This document shows, one piece after another, positions 25,413 through 36,870 of a stretch of 64,000 nucleotides of DNA. The DNA comes from Cardiocondyla obscurior (taxonomy: Eukaryota; Arthropoda; Insecta; Hymenoptera; Formicidae). The position numbers and the translations under genes were made by a program. The stretch covers positions 3,226,501-3,290,500 of the forward strand of contig NC_091881.1 in assembly GCF_019399895.1 (NCBI RefSeq), written 5' to 3'. The notes beneath the pieces were generated by a model. That model was not told where the DNA came from. It saw only the letters and a program-made list of their open reading frames with translations, and ran no database searches. Every line of letters begins with the position of its first letter. Positions within the stretch are counted from its first letter, which is position 1.

Positions 25413-26227
25413 CAGCCAACGGGAAATCCTGCACCCGTGTATCTTGCATGTGCATACACATACGTTCGCCGTCTTCTCGTCCGTGGTCCTTCATCCTCCG
25501 CGCTTGGTCCATTTGCTCGAAGGACATACGCCCTTATTCCATCTCGGTTGCGAGGACCTTTAATGAGGAGCCATAAAGCGCATCGCGCTTCGGATCGAAA
25601 CTCGCCGTACACAACGCCGCTCGCGCCGAGGTCGTGCGAGAAGCCTTGTCGTGTATTAGGTCGGCACAGGGTAGATTGGTAGGGTTTTCCCGCGTGTGCA
25701 ATGGGCCGCATTGCGAATTGAAAAGGCGGAGTCGATCCAGGGGCTCGCGATGCTGGTGGCGTTGGCGCACTGATTACCGAGTGGCGTAAACCGCGTTATC
25801 GGTATAACCGTTCACGTGTAATACTCGCGCGAAATAGATGTGGCTTAATCCCGTAGGCACACAATGAGCTTCGATTGGATTTATACCAAGATCTCGATCG
25901 AAATTGCGTCCGGTTTTTAACTTTCTTAAGTTGGAATACGTATATACATTATATTATTAAATTTAAAAATTAATTTATAATTTAAAATTTGCTTGCGCGG
26001 AGTGATTTTCCGAAATCTCTTACGACAAACAATTACTTTGGAATTTTATTATATTTCTGTTTTTTTTTTGTATTATCTTGTAATCTGGTTATTAATTTGT
26101 TTTAATTGATTAATTATTCGGAGAACTTGCTCTGATTAACACGATCGTCAATGATACTTCTGTCTTATTACGTGAACGTGAATGTTCTTATCTGAATATG
26201 TCGAATTGCATTCGTAATAGTATTGTC

Positions 26228-26272
26228 TGTTCGGAGATGCTCGGAGATGTTCCGCTCGAGATGTTCGGAGGT
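26228..26272. repeat. degenerate tandem TCGGAGATG repeat
   Basis: TCGGAGATG appears at 26231-26239 and 26241-26249, with related GCTCGAGATG and TTCGGAGG words after it, consistent with a decayed 10-bp tandem array. A (TC)n tract follows at about 26320-26336. Confidence 0.6.
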
Positions 26273-27711
26273 CTGGAGATTGTACAATCAATGAAACGAT
26301 ATCTATTTGTAGATCAATATCTCTCTCTCTCTCTCTTATACACACGTTAGAATAATATCAATACCCTGGAATAGAACGGATATTCAATTTCACGAAACAC
26401 CAGATTAAATCCAGATTTATTAGGATAAAGTTACCGACTAATCATTAAAGCAATAGTTGATGTTAAAATGATAGGACTTATTCGCGAGATTTAAACCGCG
26501 TAAATTTTTTCCAGCAGAAAATCTATTTTGTACGATGAAAAAAATAATTATTTATCGCTCATAAATGTTTGCTTTATAAAAAAATAGAGGCAACCCATTT
26601 CTTTGACGTTTTTAAGAGTTTTCTCTTGTATGCGTCTATGCCGTTGGTGTTAATAAGTCTTTATACGCATATATGCGTATTACATGTTTTGGAATATGAG
26701 GTATTCCATTCCACCGCATGCATCGAGTATGAAAGTCTATCTTGCGCTAACGAGAAATAGGGCTTGGTGAAACAGCTGATATAGATTTAATAGCCTAAGC
26801 TTCATAGGGGGCTGCATTAGTACTGCGATTACTGCGTAAGGGGAGATTTGTGGTTTATGTATAACTTCTCTATATTATGTGTAACTCGAGCGATTAGTGT
26901 TCGTGAATATATTAAATTGTTGGCGAATGTTTGCCATATATTATTGAGATTTAACGCTAGCGTTCGCTTTAAAATTTACGAAAAGATTACGTTTTTCTCG
27001 AAAGCTATTTTGCATCATATATTAATTCACGATATAATTTTCAAATAATTATGCATTAAGAGATAATCACTTAAAAAAATTTTTTTTTTAATAAATTTCT
27101 TGCAAATAAATTTCAAATATTTTCTTATAAAGATTTAAAAAGAAAAAGACTTTTTAATTGTATTATTTTACTGTAATGTAAAAGAAACTTGCAGTGTAGA
27201 ATTAAAAAAAATCTCGTCGGACAGCGTTACTTTCGGCAGTGACTTTAAACCTTAAAAAATATGAACGTTTAAAAGTTATGGATTTTTCGATGCCTCTCGG
27301 CGTCGCGAGATACGCTTCGTTTAGCGTTAAAACTTTGTAATCGGCGGATATCGTTAATTCTGTCACGGTGTACGCCGGTTGTGAACGATATTTCTCTCCT
27401 CATGCATTTTAATTTGGTGACCTTCCATCATACACGCGTGCGCGCGCTTTAATTCATTCCTTTTGTTCCATGACCGGATCTATCATCGTTTTCGCTCTCT
27501 CTTTCACTTTGCCGCCGTTGTTCATATTCGGGCTGTGTGATAGTCGTACATTGTTGTATGAACCAACCCTTTGACGGTTTTGCTAAGTGGAGTGCACTAG
27601 GCGAGCAATTTGCCAGAATACACGCGTGCAACACTACATTGTGATGAATAGCATCGTCGGATAAATATTTATTCGTATCAGAACGTTTTAGGAATGCCTC
27701 ACAATCGGGAA

Positions 27712-28150
27712 ATTAGTTTCGGCCTTTCAACTGAGAAGCACGTACAAGAGCACGCTGTAACACTCTTGGATTATTTCAGTTCGCTAATTCTTTTCTTATC
27801 TTTCGTAATATATGTACGTTTTTCCGATTTCTTTCTCTTCCACTTCTGCATTGTACGGGCGAACGTTACAGTTCTCTTCACGTTGAATGGCATCATTTAA
27901 TTCGAATTTGTCAAGAATCTCGAGTCTGCATAGAAACTCATAGCGAAGTATAGTACTTAATACTTGAAGATTAATCTCGGCTTTTTAACTCAGAAGCACG
28001 TTCTTAAAAATCCCTGTAATACTCTGATATATTATTTCTTTTTACTAATTTCTTTTGTTTTTTTTTTTTTTTCTCGAATTGTTTTCTTTTTTTCTCGTCC
28101 GTTCTTTTATTGTATCTCTATGTTCTATTCTTGCGAGGGGTCGCTGTTAT
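27712..28150. repeat. diverged tandem duplication, about 180-bp units
   Basis: Unit 1 (about 27712-27890) and unit 2 (about 27970-28150) share an ordered series of words: TTAGTTTCGGC/TTAATCTCGGC, GAGAAGCACGT/CAGAAGCACGT, CTGTAACACTCT/CTGTAATACTCT, CTAATTCTTTTC/CTAATTTCTTTTG. Spacing is kept at about 260 bp. The second copy has gained poly(T). No coding potential is shared, so this is an old duplication of non-coding DNA or of a repeat element. Confidence 0.7.
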
Positions 28151-31100
28151 TATTTTAGCACATTGAACGGCCACGGCAGCCGGGCCGTTTAATTCAAAAT
28201 TCATTAAAGCGCGCCCCGTGATTTTCGTATTTCACATTTTGCATTCATATAATACACATTTACCGAACAATTTATTTTCACACAAAGTGCATATAACGCG
28301 AGGAAATAAAAGGTATCGCGCACATACCCGAATTGTCTATATCCATTACTTAACATATTTATGCGCCGCGCGTGCACACAGAATTGCATACGCGCGCAGA
28401 AGGCAGATTTTCACGCGCGCTCGTAAAAGTAAAACGCGCGCGAGGCCGATTCTACTCGCGTAATCGCGGTCCCGGCGTTACCGCTCCACCGTATTTTGCG
28501 AGCAACCTCGCCTCTCACGGCTGGTGACATAATATAAAATGAACCAAGATTTACATCGCACTCGGCCGTCGGGGTCGATTGTCCGGCGCTTCATATTTCG
28601 TATCAGATATGCGGGAGTGCTCGAATTTACTCTGCGTCGCCGGCTTCGTGCTATTTAATTTTCGCATAGCGCAATTATACGCCGGACAGTCTGTCGCTTG
28701 TAAATTATTTGCGGCCGTACGCCGATTTCATGCGGAACCATCGTCTTTCGCGACGAGTAGCGGCCGAGTTTCGGAGACCTTTACAAAATTTTTGTTGCGT
28801 TAGTGACTAATGTACCAAGTATTTTTTTTTTTTTTTAAACATCGTAGGCAAAGTTCACTGAACTATGAGACAAAGAAAACTGAAAATTTTTATCTTGGTA
28901 AATCTTGAATATTGCATTTGTTTTTATGAAAAATCTTAATTTCGGTTTTGGACTCGCGCGATAAAATAATGCAGCATAGTTCGTAATTACTAATGAGTTA
29001 GATATTGATTTAAAGTCAGAAATTCACACGTCGATTGGTATGTTGTTATATTAATATGCTTGCAATAGTCATTAATAATGGTTCAAGCTTATTTAGCAAT
29101 AGTGCACTGACAATGAGACCTAAGTGTGGATTCGAGTTTCTATTATTAGATAGCATAATTTCAGAGCGCTGATGACTGCGAGAGTAATTTCACAAATTGT
29201 GGAGTACCAGAATTTATCGTATTGTATTAGCGATTATTCACTAAACAATAATGCCCGATATATTTTCCAATGGTTCTCGGCTTAGGTAGGAATTTATAAT
29301 GCCGTTGTTAAATAATTTAACGAATAACGGTAGATGTAGATCATAATAACTTCGCAAATTGTAATACCGAGACCAGTGGAGTTTATTGATATATACGGTG
29401 TTAGTATTTAACCGAGCCGCCAAAATTCATCGCGTGTTAACGAACAAATGGCATAAGTAGTTACGGAAACGAGTATTTTTCGTGAAAAAGATACAGGCGC
29501 GAAGATCGGGAATCCCTGTCAGCTAGTTTCGCGGGTAATGTTAACATAGACCGAAATAATCTCGTGAACTGTGAATGCACTTGAACGGGGGCGGTGGAGG
29601 TCGCAGTGTAATCGCGGTGTAACGCTCTCTTGCACCAGCAGGCGCTGATCCTCGCCGCGTCACATCGGCCGGACGAACGACAAAATGCAAAATGGACGAA
29701 GATTTGCATTCGAACTGGCATTGCTTTACGCGCTGCCGGGTGCGTCCGTCGGGACGGATGGGTGGGATCCGCGGGGGTGAGCGACGCAAGCACGGCGCGG
29801 GCGGGCTCTCTCGTTCGATTATGCGAACGTCCGTATCGTCACGGATGATGTGCGGCACGGCATAATTTCACGGCTCGCACGTGACGCTCCAAGTTGTGAG
29901 CACGGAGGTCGATAGCTTTGTCGACAGCGAATGGGACGACACGTCGTTTTGTTATGCCTAGAGCTTCTACTATCAAACTTTGCCCGTGTTTCTGATACGA
30001 GCGGCGCAACGACATATCCGAATCATGTCACAGGCAGCTAGCTTAATGAATCGAAAAGTGTCGGATGCAAACTATAAAAAAAGAAAAACAATAAAAAAGA
30101 AAAAAAAAAATTGCAAACGTTTTTTAAGCTTATCGCGTGAGGTTTTTAAGGAAAGCACAAGTTGCGATGAATGAAATAGCGGCTATAAAATATCGGAATA
30201 TCACAGCTCGAAGAAAATAGCGTTTACGTAAACGTTTCTTTTAAAGCAAATCTTTAGTATTATTCTATCCACGATACAACGTGAGACATCTCTTGGGGTA
30301 ACTTCCGGCAACTTCGGGCATTACGCGATATCCGTCCGTTGTTTTATCGAAAGTTTGTCGCGTCAGCGATCCGTGAGGGAAGTTACAATCGGTTCGAAAG
30401 GGGGAAACATATCCCATTGCGTCTTTCTTTCTGAAAGTCAAACAACAGCCTGAGTCATGGTGCGGCCGAGAGAGCGAAACTTTCCGACGATAAATCGATA
30501 TTCGTTCTTTGAAATGCGGCGGACAGTATTCATCCGCGATGTTTCTCGTGTTTCCCTATTAGACGCTCCGACCTTCTCCTTGCGAAAAGTTTCTCCCTTA
30601 GAAACTGACGGAATTTGCGAGCGGCGCGGCGCGGCGCGGCACCCAGAGAGAAGGATGATTCTTGTCTGTTTTTCTTTCTCCTTACTCCAACTTCCCGCTG
30701 TTTGCTCCCTGTAGAGAGGACGGTTCGTTTCCGGGGACTATTTACTTTTAATAATAGCACGAGAAATCGAATACCGATTTTGAATACCCAGCGTGCTCTT
30801 TCTTCATCGCCCAAGATAAGATCGTCTATGCGCGAAATTGAATTTCCAATCCAATTCTCTCCACGGCGCGCGATATCAAGCGGCATATTTTTTTTTTGTA
30901 CAAGGTGTTATCCAGATTATATACATTTTTCGAATTCTTTCTCTTTCGAACATTTGCATTTTCTTTTTATTTTTTATTTTTCTTTTGCATACATTATCTG
31001 TCGAATAATTTTTTTGTTATTAATGCGATTTTTCGTGACGCCACGTGCGACAAGATAGAATTAAAAAACTGTTTACTCATTTCTCGAGTTTGACAACGTC

Positions 31101-33208
31101 CAAAAAGGCATTAGGGACCAACATTTTTCTCATGTCACTCCCGCATCTCCTTCTTTCGACCGATCGTTTTGCCATCAGAGGGATCTTCCTGAGAATAGGC
31201 GGATTGATGCAAATGTATCATAGTGGTTGAATTTTTCAATATCGCACGTATAAGAGTTCCGAAGACAGGATTCCGCTCTGAGGATTTTCTATTCGACGTT
31301 CTCAATTTAAAAATCGTATATATCCATGTCCTTTTTTGATATTGCTTGTATTCCGAAGAAATTTATTTTGTAGCAAGTTAGCAATAATATTATTATTTTT
31401 TTTATAACAGTATGAATAAATTGAGCGACATAATCTTGTAATGATTAAATCGAATAATGTAATTTTTTAATAATTGACTAATTGTTATGAATTCATCAAG
31501 TAGGTATTATTTTGCAGTTTACGTAATTAAAAAAAAAAGCTAGTTCTATATATTATGCAAGCTTTTTATCTTTTTCTCAGTAAAAAATTGTTACGTTATT
31601 TTATGTAGATATTTTGCCATTTAAATGTTTGACCTACTATTTCCCAGTCTTGTATAACTCTTCATACATTTTTTATCATCTCTTGCATACATTGTAACAT
31701 CGTCGCGGGAAATGTGTTCTATGGACACAGTTATTTACATTAAAGAAAAATTTTTTAATGATCTATTTAAACCTTGCTGCGCGCAAACAGAATTATAGAC
31801 AGAAACTCGAGTCTGATGCAATCTCTCCGTGGACAGCATCGTGTGTTTTCGCGTGTAGCGTGTAACGCTTTCATTAGACGGATTATTATCTGCGCCGGAT
31901 ATATTGCGAAACACGTTGAATAGCCTTTGTCACGTAGTATTCGTTGTGGAGGCTTTCATCGATTTAAAACGTTCTAGTGAGCTCGTGGCGGCAGTCTGAG
32001 TTGAGCGACGGGCGAAGGGTGAAAAATGTAATTGATTTGATCGCAAATTACTTATAATTCGGATGAGAATTTCAACGCGGCCAAAGCGTTTTTGAATTTT
32101 TCATGCGATTACGCGCTGGCTGGCGTGTGACACGAAATTTATGAAATGCTGGGCATGAATAAACAACGATCCTCCCTCCGTTAATATGAAGTCAGCAGTG
32201 TTTTTTATCCTGTTTTTTTTTTTTTTTTTTTTTTTTGTAAAACGCGGAGAAATATGTAAAACGCGGCGAAACGAAGCTCGCGTAATGTTTTAATCCGATC
32301 ATCGTCCCGTTTTAGTACAACGATGCGATTATTAAATTTACGTCCACCACACGCGCACACCTTTTGCACTTGCACAAAGTTTCGAAGTTGAAAAAGAAAA
32401 TAGATAGAATAAAAAAAAAAATGCGCACGAATTTTTCTCAAATTGGAGAGAATCGCGTGCGCTCTCGGGACTAATTGCGAAGTTGCAAAAATCAGCGACA
32501 TTCAGAATTCGTCAGCGGACTCGCGGTGCATACGTGCTGCGTGCACACGCACGCCCTTTGCAAATTTTACTACCCTAAATTACAGAATGTTGGAATATTA
32601 TAACGCGAGAGTCTTTTAGTTCGTGCAACGTGTAATCTAGAGAGATCCAAAAGTTTGAAATTCTAGAATTAAACAAATTAATGAGGGAGCGTTCCATTGA
32701 GATGGAAAAGTTAAAGGGCGGATTTCATTTAAGCGAGCTTTAGCATTCTCGGTAATTTTGTACTACGTTCACGGCGAACGTTCGACTTGTTAATACAAGT
32801 GATCGGACCTTGACGTATCATTCGGCTAGTTACTCGCACTTAATCTGATGGTGAATATGATAAGGGATCGTACGGCGGCACCGAGATAATGACAGGCGAT
32901 CGTGCGATTAATGCGACGAGCTTAATGAGTAAGACGGTCCTTGAAATACGCGCTCGAAACCTGATTTCGCTCGCCCGAGAATTGTCTTGGTGTTCGGTAC
33001 TAATTAAGGCGTTAATGAAGACCCTCAGAGCGAGCGATCGGTCTCACGAAACCAAAGCACGCACTTCCTTCTTTCACCCTCTTCCTGCGCGAGAATATCA
33101 CCCTTGTCTTCCATCCTTCGTCACTCACTCTAGAGTGGACCCAAGAAAGATGGATGACCGTAGAATGAGAATCAAGCCTACACGCGATGAGAAACACGTA
33201 CATATATA
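28151..33208. other. gene-poor region, no supported gene
   Basis: GC-richer patches lie at 28.3-28.8, 29.5-29.9, 30.3-30.7 and 32.9-33.2 kb, with AT-rich DNA between them and a long T-run at about 32213-32236. Open frames up to about 147 codons (+ 30615-31058) show no domain, no conserved pattern and overlapping frames on the other strand. Confidence 0.45.
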
Positions 33209-33210
33209 TA

Positions 33211-33575
33211 CAGGGTGTTCTTAAAAGAGAAAATCTTAACCCTCAGAAAAATAATTGAGTCTTAATTTTTTTTCTCAATTTTCTTTGTTTCCATCTTTTC
33301 TTAATAAAAATTTTATTAACGTTTTTCATTTGCTATTTAATATCGAGGATTAAAATTCTAATTAATTATATAAAGCTTGAAAGTTACAAAATAAATAAAG
33401 AAAGTCGACGTTTTAATTAACTTGAATCAAACTTAATAATAAAATTATAAATACTTGTTTTATACAATAAAATATTAAAATAATAGTAAAATAAAAGTGT
33501 TTGCTTATTCAAGAAAAATAAAGTCAACACGTTGGAGGTAAATTATACGAGCCCGAAAATTTTATGAACACTCTA
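33211..33575. mobile_element. about 365-bp MITE with TA target duplication, mariner-like
   Basis: The left end, CAGGGTGTTCTTAAAA at 33211, is mirrored at the right end by TTTTATGAACACTCTA, finishing at 33575. TA dinucleotides at 33209-33210 and 33576-33577 flank it, as for Tc1/mariner insertions. The inside is AT-rich and non-coding, with an internal ATTGAG...CTCAAT pairing near the left end. The arms differ at a few positions, so the copy is old. The superfamily call rests on the TA duplication and terminal motif only. Confidence 0.65.
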
Positions 33576-33577
33576 TA

Positions 33578-34549
33578 TGAAGATACATTCGAAGTCGCGT
33601 GCTGGCGCTTAGCTCGTTAAATAAATCATACGATACACAAATAAAGAGCTTTGTTTTAAGACAAGTGTATCTTTGAGGTATCCTTAACGCGAAGTTGATT
33701 ACGACTGCGATAAGGGTGAAAGGCGACGAAAAAAGGCTTAGAATAGGCATCTACTTGTTACTGCGGAATCTGTTTTCTATTAATGAAAATTGTGCGATCA
33801 AAAAAAATTTATTTCAAAGTATTCATTTAATTTAATTAAGGTAACTATACCACCGATCTCTGAAGATAAATAAAATAGTCTAGAATTCATTATACACTAT
33901 TTTGAAGAATATAAAACACATCAACATTTCAATTATGCATATTATATTCTTTCGTGTAGAGCTTGGATTTTTTTTTTTCCATTCTCGTTAATCCTGAAAT
34001 TGAGTAAACGCGCAGCCGTGCATTCACATTTTCGCATCTGCTCGGTCCTTTTTTACGTCTCTTAATGGGCGATTCGTTGGCCACCGGATACTGTTAAATT
34101 TCGATTATCGACAAAGGGAACGATGGGAAGTGAAGCTAACACTGGGTTTGTGTATGTATCGTATGGACGCGACCAGAGCCAACGAGGGTCAGCAATCAAT
34201 TCTCTTTTGCCGAATTAGTCCGACAATAAAACTCCTGGTTTCTCTCCTCGCCGCCCCTTTCACCTCCCCCTGCCCATGCCTTCCCTGCATCGTGTTGCTG
34301 CAGGTTACACATAGCAAGATAGCGAAGGGCGCGGGTTAAACGGGGGAGGAGGGGAGGGATGAGACCCAGCCATTGAAAATTCTCTGTGATTCGGCGGAAT
34401 TGATTAGTCCACACCGTGCCGCGCTCTTGCGTATTTATGCAGGCCGCCTAGTCGTTACCGCTCGTGATTTCAGTTTGCATACGAGTCGGACTAATGCGCG
34501 TACAAACGCGGGCGTGAGCCCGCTAGATTATTCGCTCGTGACGATTAAC
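33578..34549. other. non-coding DNA, nothing recognised
   Basis: AT-rich to about 34.0 kb, then GC-richer with pyrimidine-rich segments to 34.55 kb. Short open frames (62-88 codons) overlap on both strands with no supporting features. Confidence 0.45.
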
Positions 34550-34614
34550 AATACCGGGCGGCCAGGGCTTCACCCTACGGGACAAGCCCGAAGTAGTCCT
34601 CGTTGCCCGGTATT
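34550..34614. repeat. 65-nt nested inverted repeat (structured element)
   Basis: The outer arms AATACCGGGC (34550-34559) and GCCCGGTATT (34605-34614) are perfect complements. Inside, GGGCTT (34565-34570) pairs with AAGCCC (34584-34589), and within that CCC pairs with GGG across a three-base loop. Three nested stems in 65 nt are unlikely to be accidental. It could be a structured RNA, a hairpin precursor or the remnant of a small inverted-repeat element. Confidence 0.6.
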
Positions 34615-34634
34615 CATCGGTCCCCCGGTCCCAG

Positions 34635-34662
34635 ATTGATGGAATGTCATTGATGGAATGTC
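34635..34662. repeat. perfect 14-bp direct tandem duplication
   Basis: ATTGATGGAATGTC occurs twice head-to-tail with no gap, 20 bp after the nested inverted repeat. It may be a replication slip. Confidence 0.95.
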
Positions 34663-35980
34663 GTACGATACGTCCCGTGATATCGATCGCGTGTGCGAAA
34701 TGCGTAAAATGTCTCTGGAGTCAGATTGACGTCGGTTCTAATTCAACCCGGAGCACTACGGAATCTTCGATGCTCAGCAATCCGTATCTTAGAATTTCTC
34801 GTTCAATTTCCATTCTTTAATTTAATATAGATATATTTATTTTATTTTATTATATTTAATTTTTTTTACTTCTTTTTTGGACAAAATAGAAAGGATATAT
34901 TTGCTTCTAGCTGTTACGAAATTTTCAACGTTAAATAATTTAAATTAAAAAAATTATACAATTTATTATAAATATGAACAATTAAAAATTAATATTATTT
35001 TGGAACTTGTGCGTGTTGGTTAACTAAATGCTCGAGAATGCTTTTAGAAAATAATTCTCAATGTTTGTCGTGTACAGAATTTCGTTTTAATAAGCATGCC
35101 GCCGCGCTTGTTCTGGAACGTGAAGTACAGAACTCATATTTTAGAGACCTATTAAGCTTCTTTCAAGAAATAAATAACGGTTTTCGCTAATTGCTGGCGC
35201 AATATAATAAACGATAATTTGAAGATAACGTAAACGTCGATGGGGACGTACGTTGAATTGGATATTATTTTTAGTTATTTTGTCGCTTCTGCCGCGTGAC
35301 GCTGGTGGCTATTATTATTATTATGACTGTCATGTACAAAAAGCGGAACAAAGCTGTCGGATTATTCGCTAGCAGAAATCGACATCCCCAAGTGATCGTA
35401 TTCCCATCAGTGTGTATTGTTTTCGTTCGCGACAGCGAGTCGGCAGATCGAAACCGTATGCCAACGATTCGCTCTCTGTCGATTTGCCGAATGTTTACGC
35501 GCATTTATTATTGCCGTGAGCGAATCATAAATATTACTGCTAAATCCAGCTGTTTGAAATCGGAATTTTCGCTATTGGTAAACCGGATGAATACTTTCTA
35601 TCTCGATAAATTGGTGCTATAATCATTGCTGTTATCGCTCGAATCAATGTGCAAGGCGATCGCGCTAAAGCGGTAACAGACGAACAATTAACAATTCCAA
35701 ACGTTATAATCTCTCCACGCATCCGTGTTTTATCAGCGTGAATTTCTCCGCTGATGTTTTAGTTCTATGTTAATTGGACGTACAATCAGGTCAAATTGAG
35801 GATTTGCAAGAATATTATTTATGAATAATAACAGCTCTATTAAGTCAATTAAATTGAATATATGCGAGAGTTCTCTAGATAATTAATGATTGCATGCAAA
35901 TATAATACGTTTACAAAAATAATTATTAGAAATCCTCTGTATAATTGTTGCCGCTTAAAATCGACGCTGATTAGTTTACT
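34663..35980. other. non-coding DNA, nothing recognised
   Basis: Mostly AT-rich. The open frame + 35296-35622 (108 codons) overlaps comparable frames on the other strand and shows no motif. No splice-consistent exon was found. Confidence 0.45.
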
Positions 35981-35982
35981 CT

Positions 35983-36007
35983 CGCTTGGCTTGCTTCACG
36001 CCAAGCG
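35983..36007. repeat. perfect 8-bp stem hairpin
   Basis: CGCTTGGC (35983-35990) and GCCAAGCG (36000-36007) are perfect complements with a 9-nt loop. It lies immediately left of the larger hairpin at 36022-36144. Confidence 0.7.
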
Positions 36008-36021
36008 ATTTTGAGGTTTAA

Positions 36022-36144
36022 TTTAATTTTAATATTTAATTAATATGTTCACGCAAAGACGGTCCTCGCGATTTTCGAGATCGAGGACGACTTGGTATGA
36101 GTACCGTCTTTGTCTGGACATACTAATTAAATATTACAATTAAA
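36022..36144. ncRNA. long near-perfect hairpin, candidate miRNA precursor or tiny MITE
   Basis: The 42-nt arms 36022-36063 and 36103-36144 are complementary at most positions, including the uninterrupted core CAAAGACGGT / ACCGTCTTTG. A 39-nt apical segment contains a further stem, CCTCG / CGAGG. Arm length, small mismatches and loop size fit an insect miRNA precursor, and the location about 280 bp upstream of a predicted exon would fit a promoter-proximal hairpin. I do not recognise the arm sequence as a known miRNA. The AT-rich outer arms would also fit a small inverted-repeat transposon, so the class is uncertain. Confidence 0.45.
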
Positions 36145-36159
36145 TCGAACCAGAGTAAC

Positions 36160-36423
36160 GAATAGATAGCCGCAGGGGGACGGGGGGGAGGTGGGGAGGG
36201 ACGGGGTGAGAGCGAGCGCGAGCCTACGTGCCGCGAGCTAGGTATATTCCCCCACTACTCCCACTCTCGCTCTGTCCTTCTCCAGCGGTCGCGCGAGCAC
36301 AACGTACTACGCACTGTACAGCAGCCACGTGTGTCCATGCCTAAAGTAATTCGCACTTCCGTTTAACGAAAACCCTTCCGGCACGATAACTACAATTAAA
36401 CTTTATATTCCTTTTTGTTACAG
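36160..36423 (+). promoter_or_regulatory. putative promoter and first exon region of a + strand transcript
   Basis: An abrupt G-run (about 36175-36210) and CpG-rich DNA, including an E-box CACGTG at about 36326, precede a strong acceptor (CTTTTTGTTACAG, ending 36423). A possible first-exon donor (AAA, then GTAATT) lies at about 36344. The transcription start cannot be fixed from sequence alone. Confidence 0.35.
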
Positions 36424-36741
36424 ATCGACGCAGATGCATCCGCTGTCGTCAACGAGTGTCGTCACCGCCGATATTAAGATATACGAACCACGGTCGGTTC
36501 GTCGGTCGTCCCGTGAGATCCGCTGAGTATTCGGGCGTAGTTTTTCGACACACGGCTTCCTTCTAATCGCGAGTACCGAGCATGAAACGCGCGAGTGATC
36601 ACTGAGTAATTTTCGCGGTTATAAATTCACGGTCGGGGTGTTCGCGAGTGACTTGTGCGCGGAAGGATGACTCGACACGTCCCATCTGAGAGGAGGAGCA
36701 GGCCCAGGAAGGGCATCATACATCGGCGGAGCAACTTTTAA
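36424..36741 (+). other. 5' UTR exon with three short upstream ORFs
   Basis: The exon is bounded by acceptor TTTTTGTTACAG and donor TTTTAA, then GTAAGTAT. All frames contain stops. Three ATGs open short ORFs: MHPLSS... (30 codons), MKRASDH, and MTRHVPSERRSRPRKG..., whose stop TAA is the last codon of the exon. The exon is therefore best read as 5' UTR with translation-limiting uORFs. The gene it belongs to is not identifiable here. Confidence 0.55.
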
Positions 36742-36833
36742 GTAAGTATAAATAAAAAAAAATTTTTTTTTTTTTATTAATCTCATTAATTAACTGACAT
36801 ATGTATATTAATCTTTTCTTTTTTATGTTACAG

Positions 36834-36870
36834 TCACCGCCAGAAATCTACACCTCCGCTGAACCTCATG
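36834..36870 (+). CDS. 37-bp exon ending in ATG (probable start codon at splice junction)
   Basis: The exon is bounded by a strong acceptor (CTTTTTTATGTTACAG) and a strong donor (CTCATG, then GTAAGTCG), 92 bp after the previous exon. Its only ATG is the last three bases (36868-36870), so the main reading frame probably starts with a lone Met codon and continues in an exon farther right. No downstream exon could be recognised up to 64 kb. The transcript may also be a non-coding RNA. It points toward, and may run antisense to, the vein-like gene. Confidence 0.45.

Larger units (their letters stand above)
23209..27690. other. GC-richer block then AT-rich DNA, no supported gene
   Basis: The block 23.2-24.4 kb contains overlapping open frames on both strands (for example 205 codons at + 23745-24362) with no recognisable protein features, a G-run at about 24000-24010 and pyrimidine tracts. 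Another GC-rich stretch lies at 25.3-25.8 kb. The remainder to 27.7 kb is AT-rich. Confidence 0.4.
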
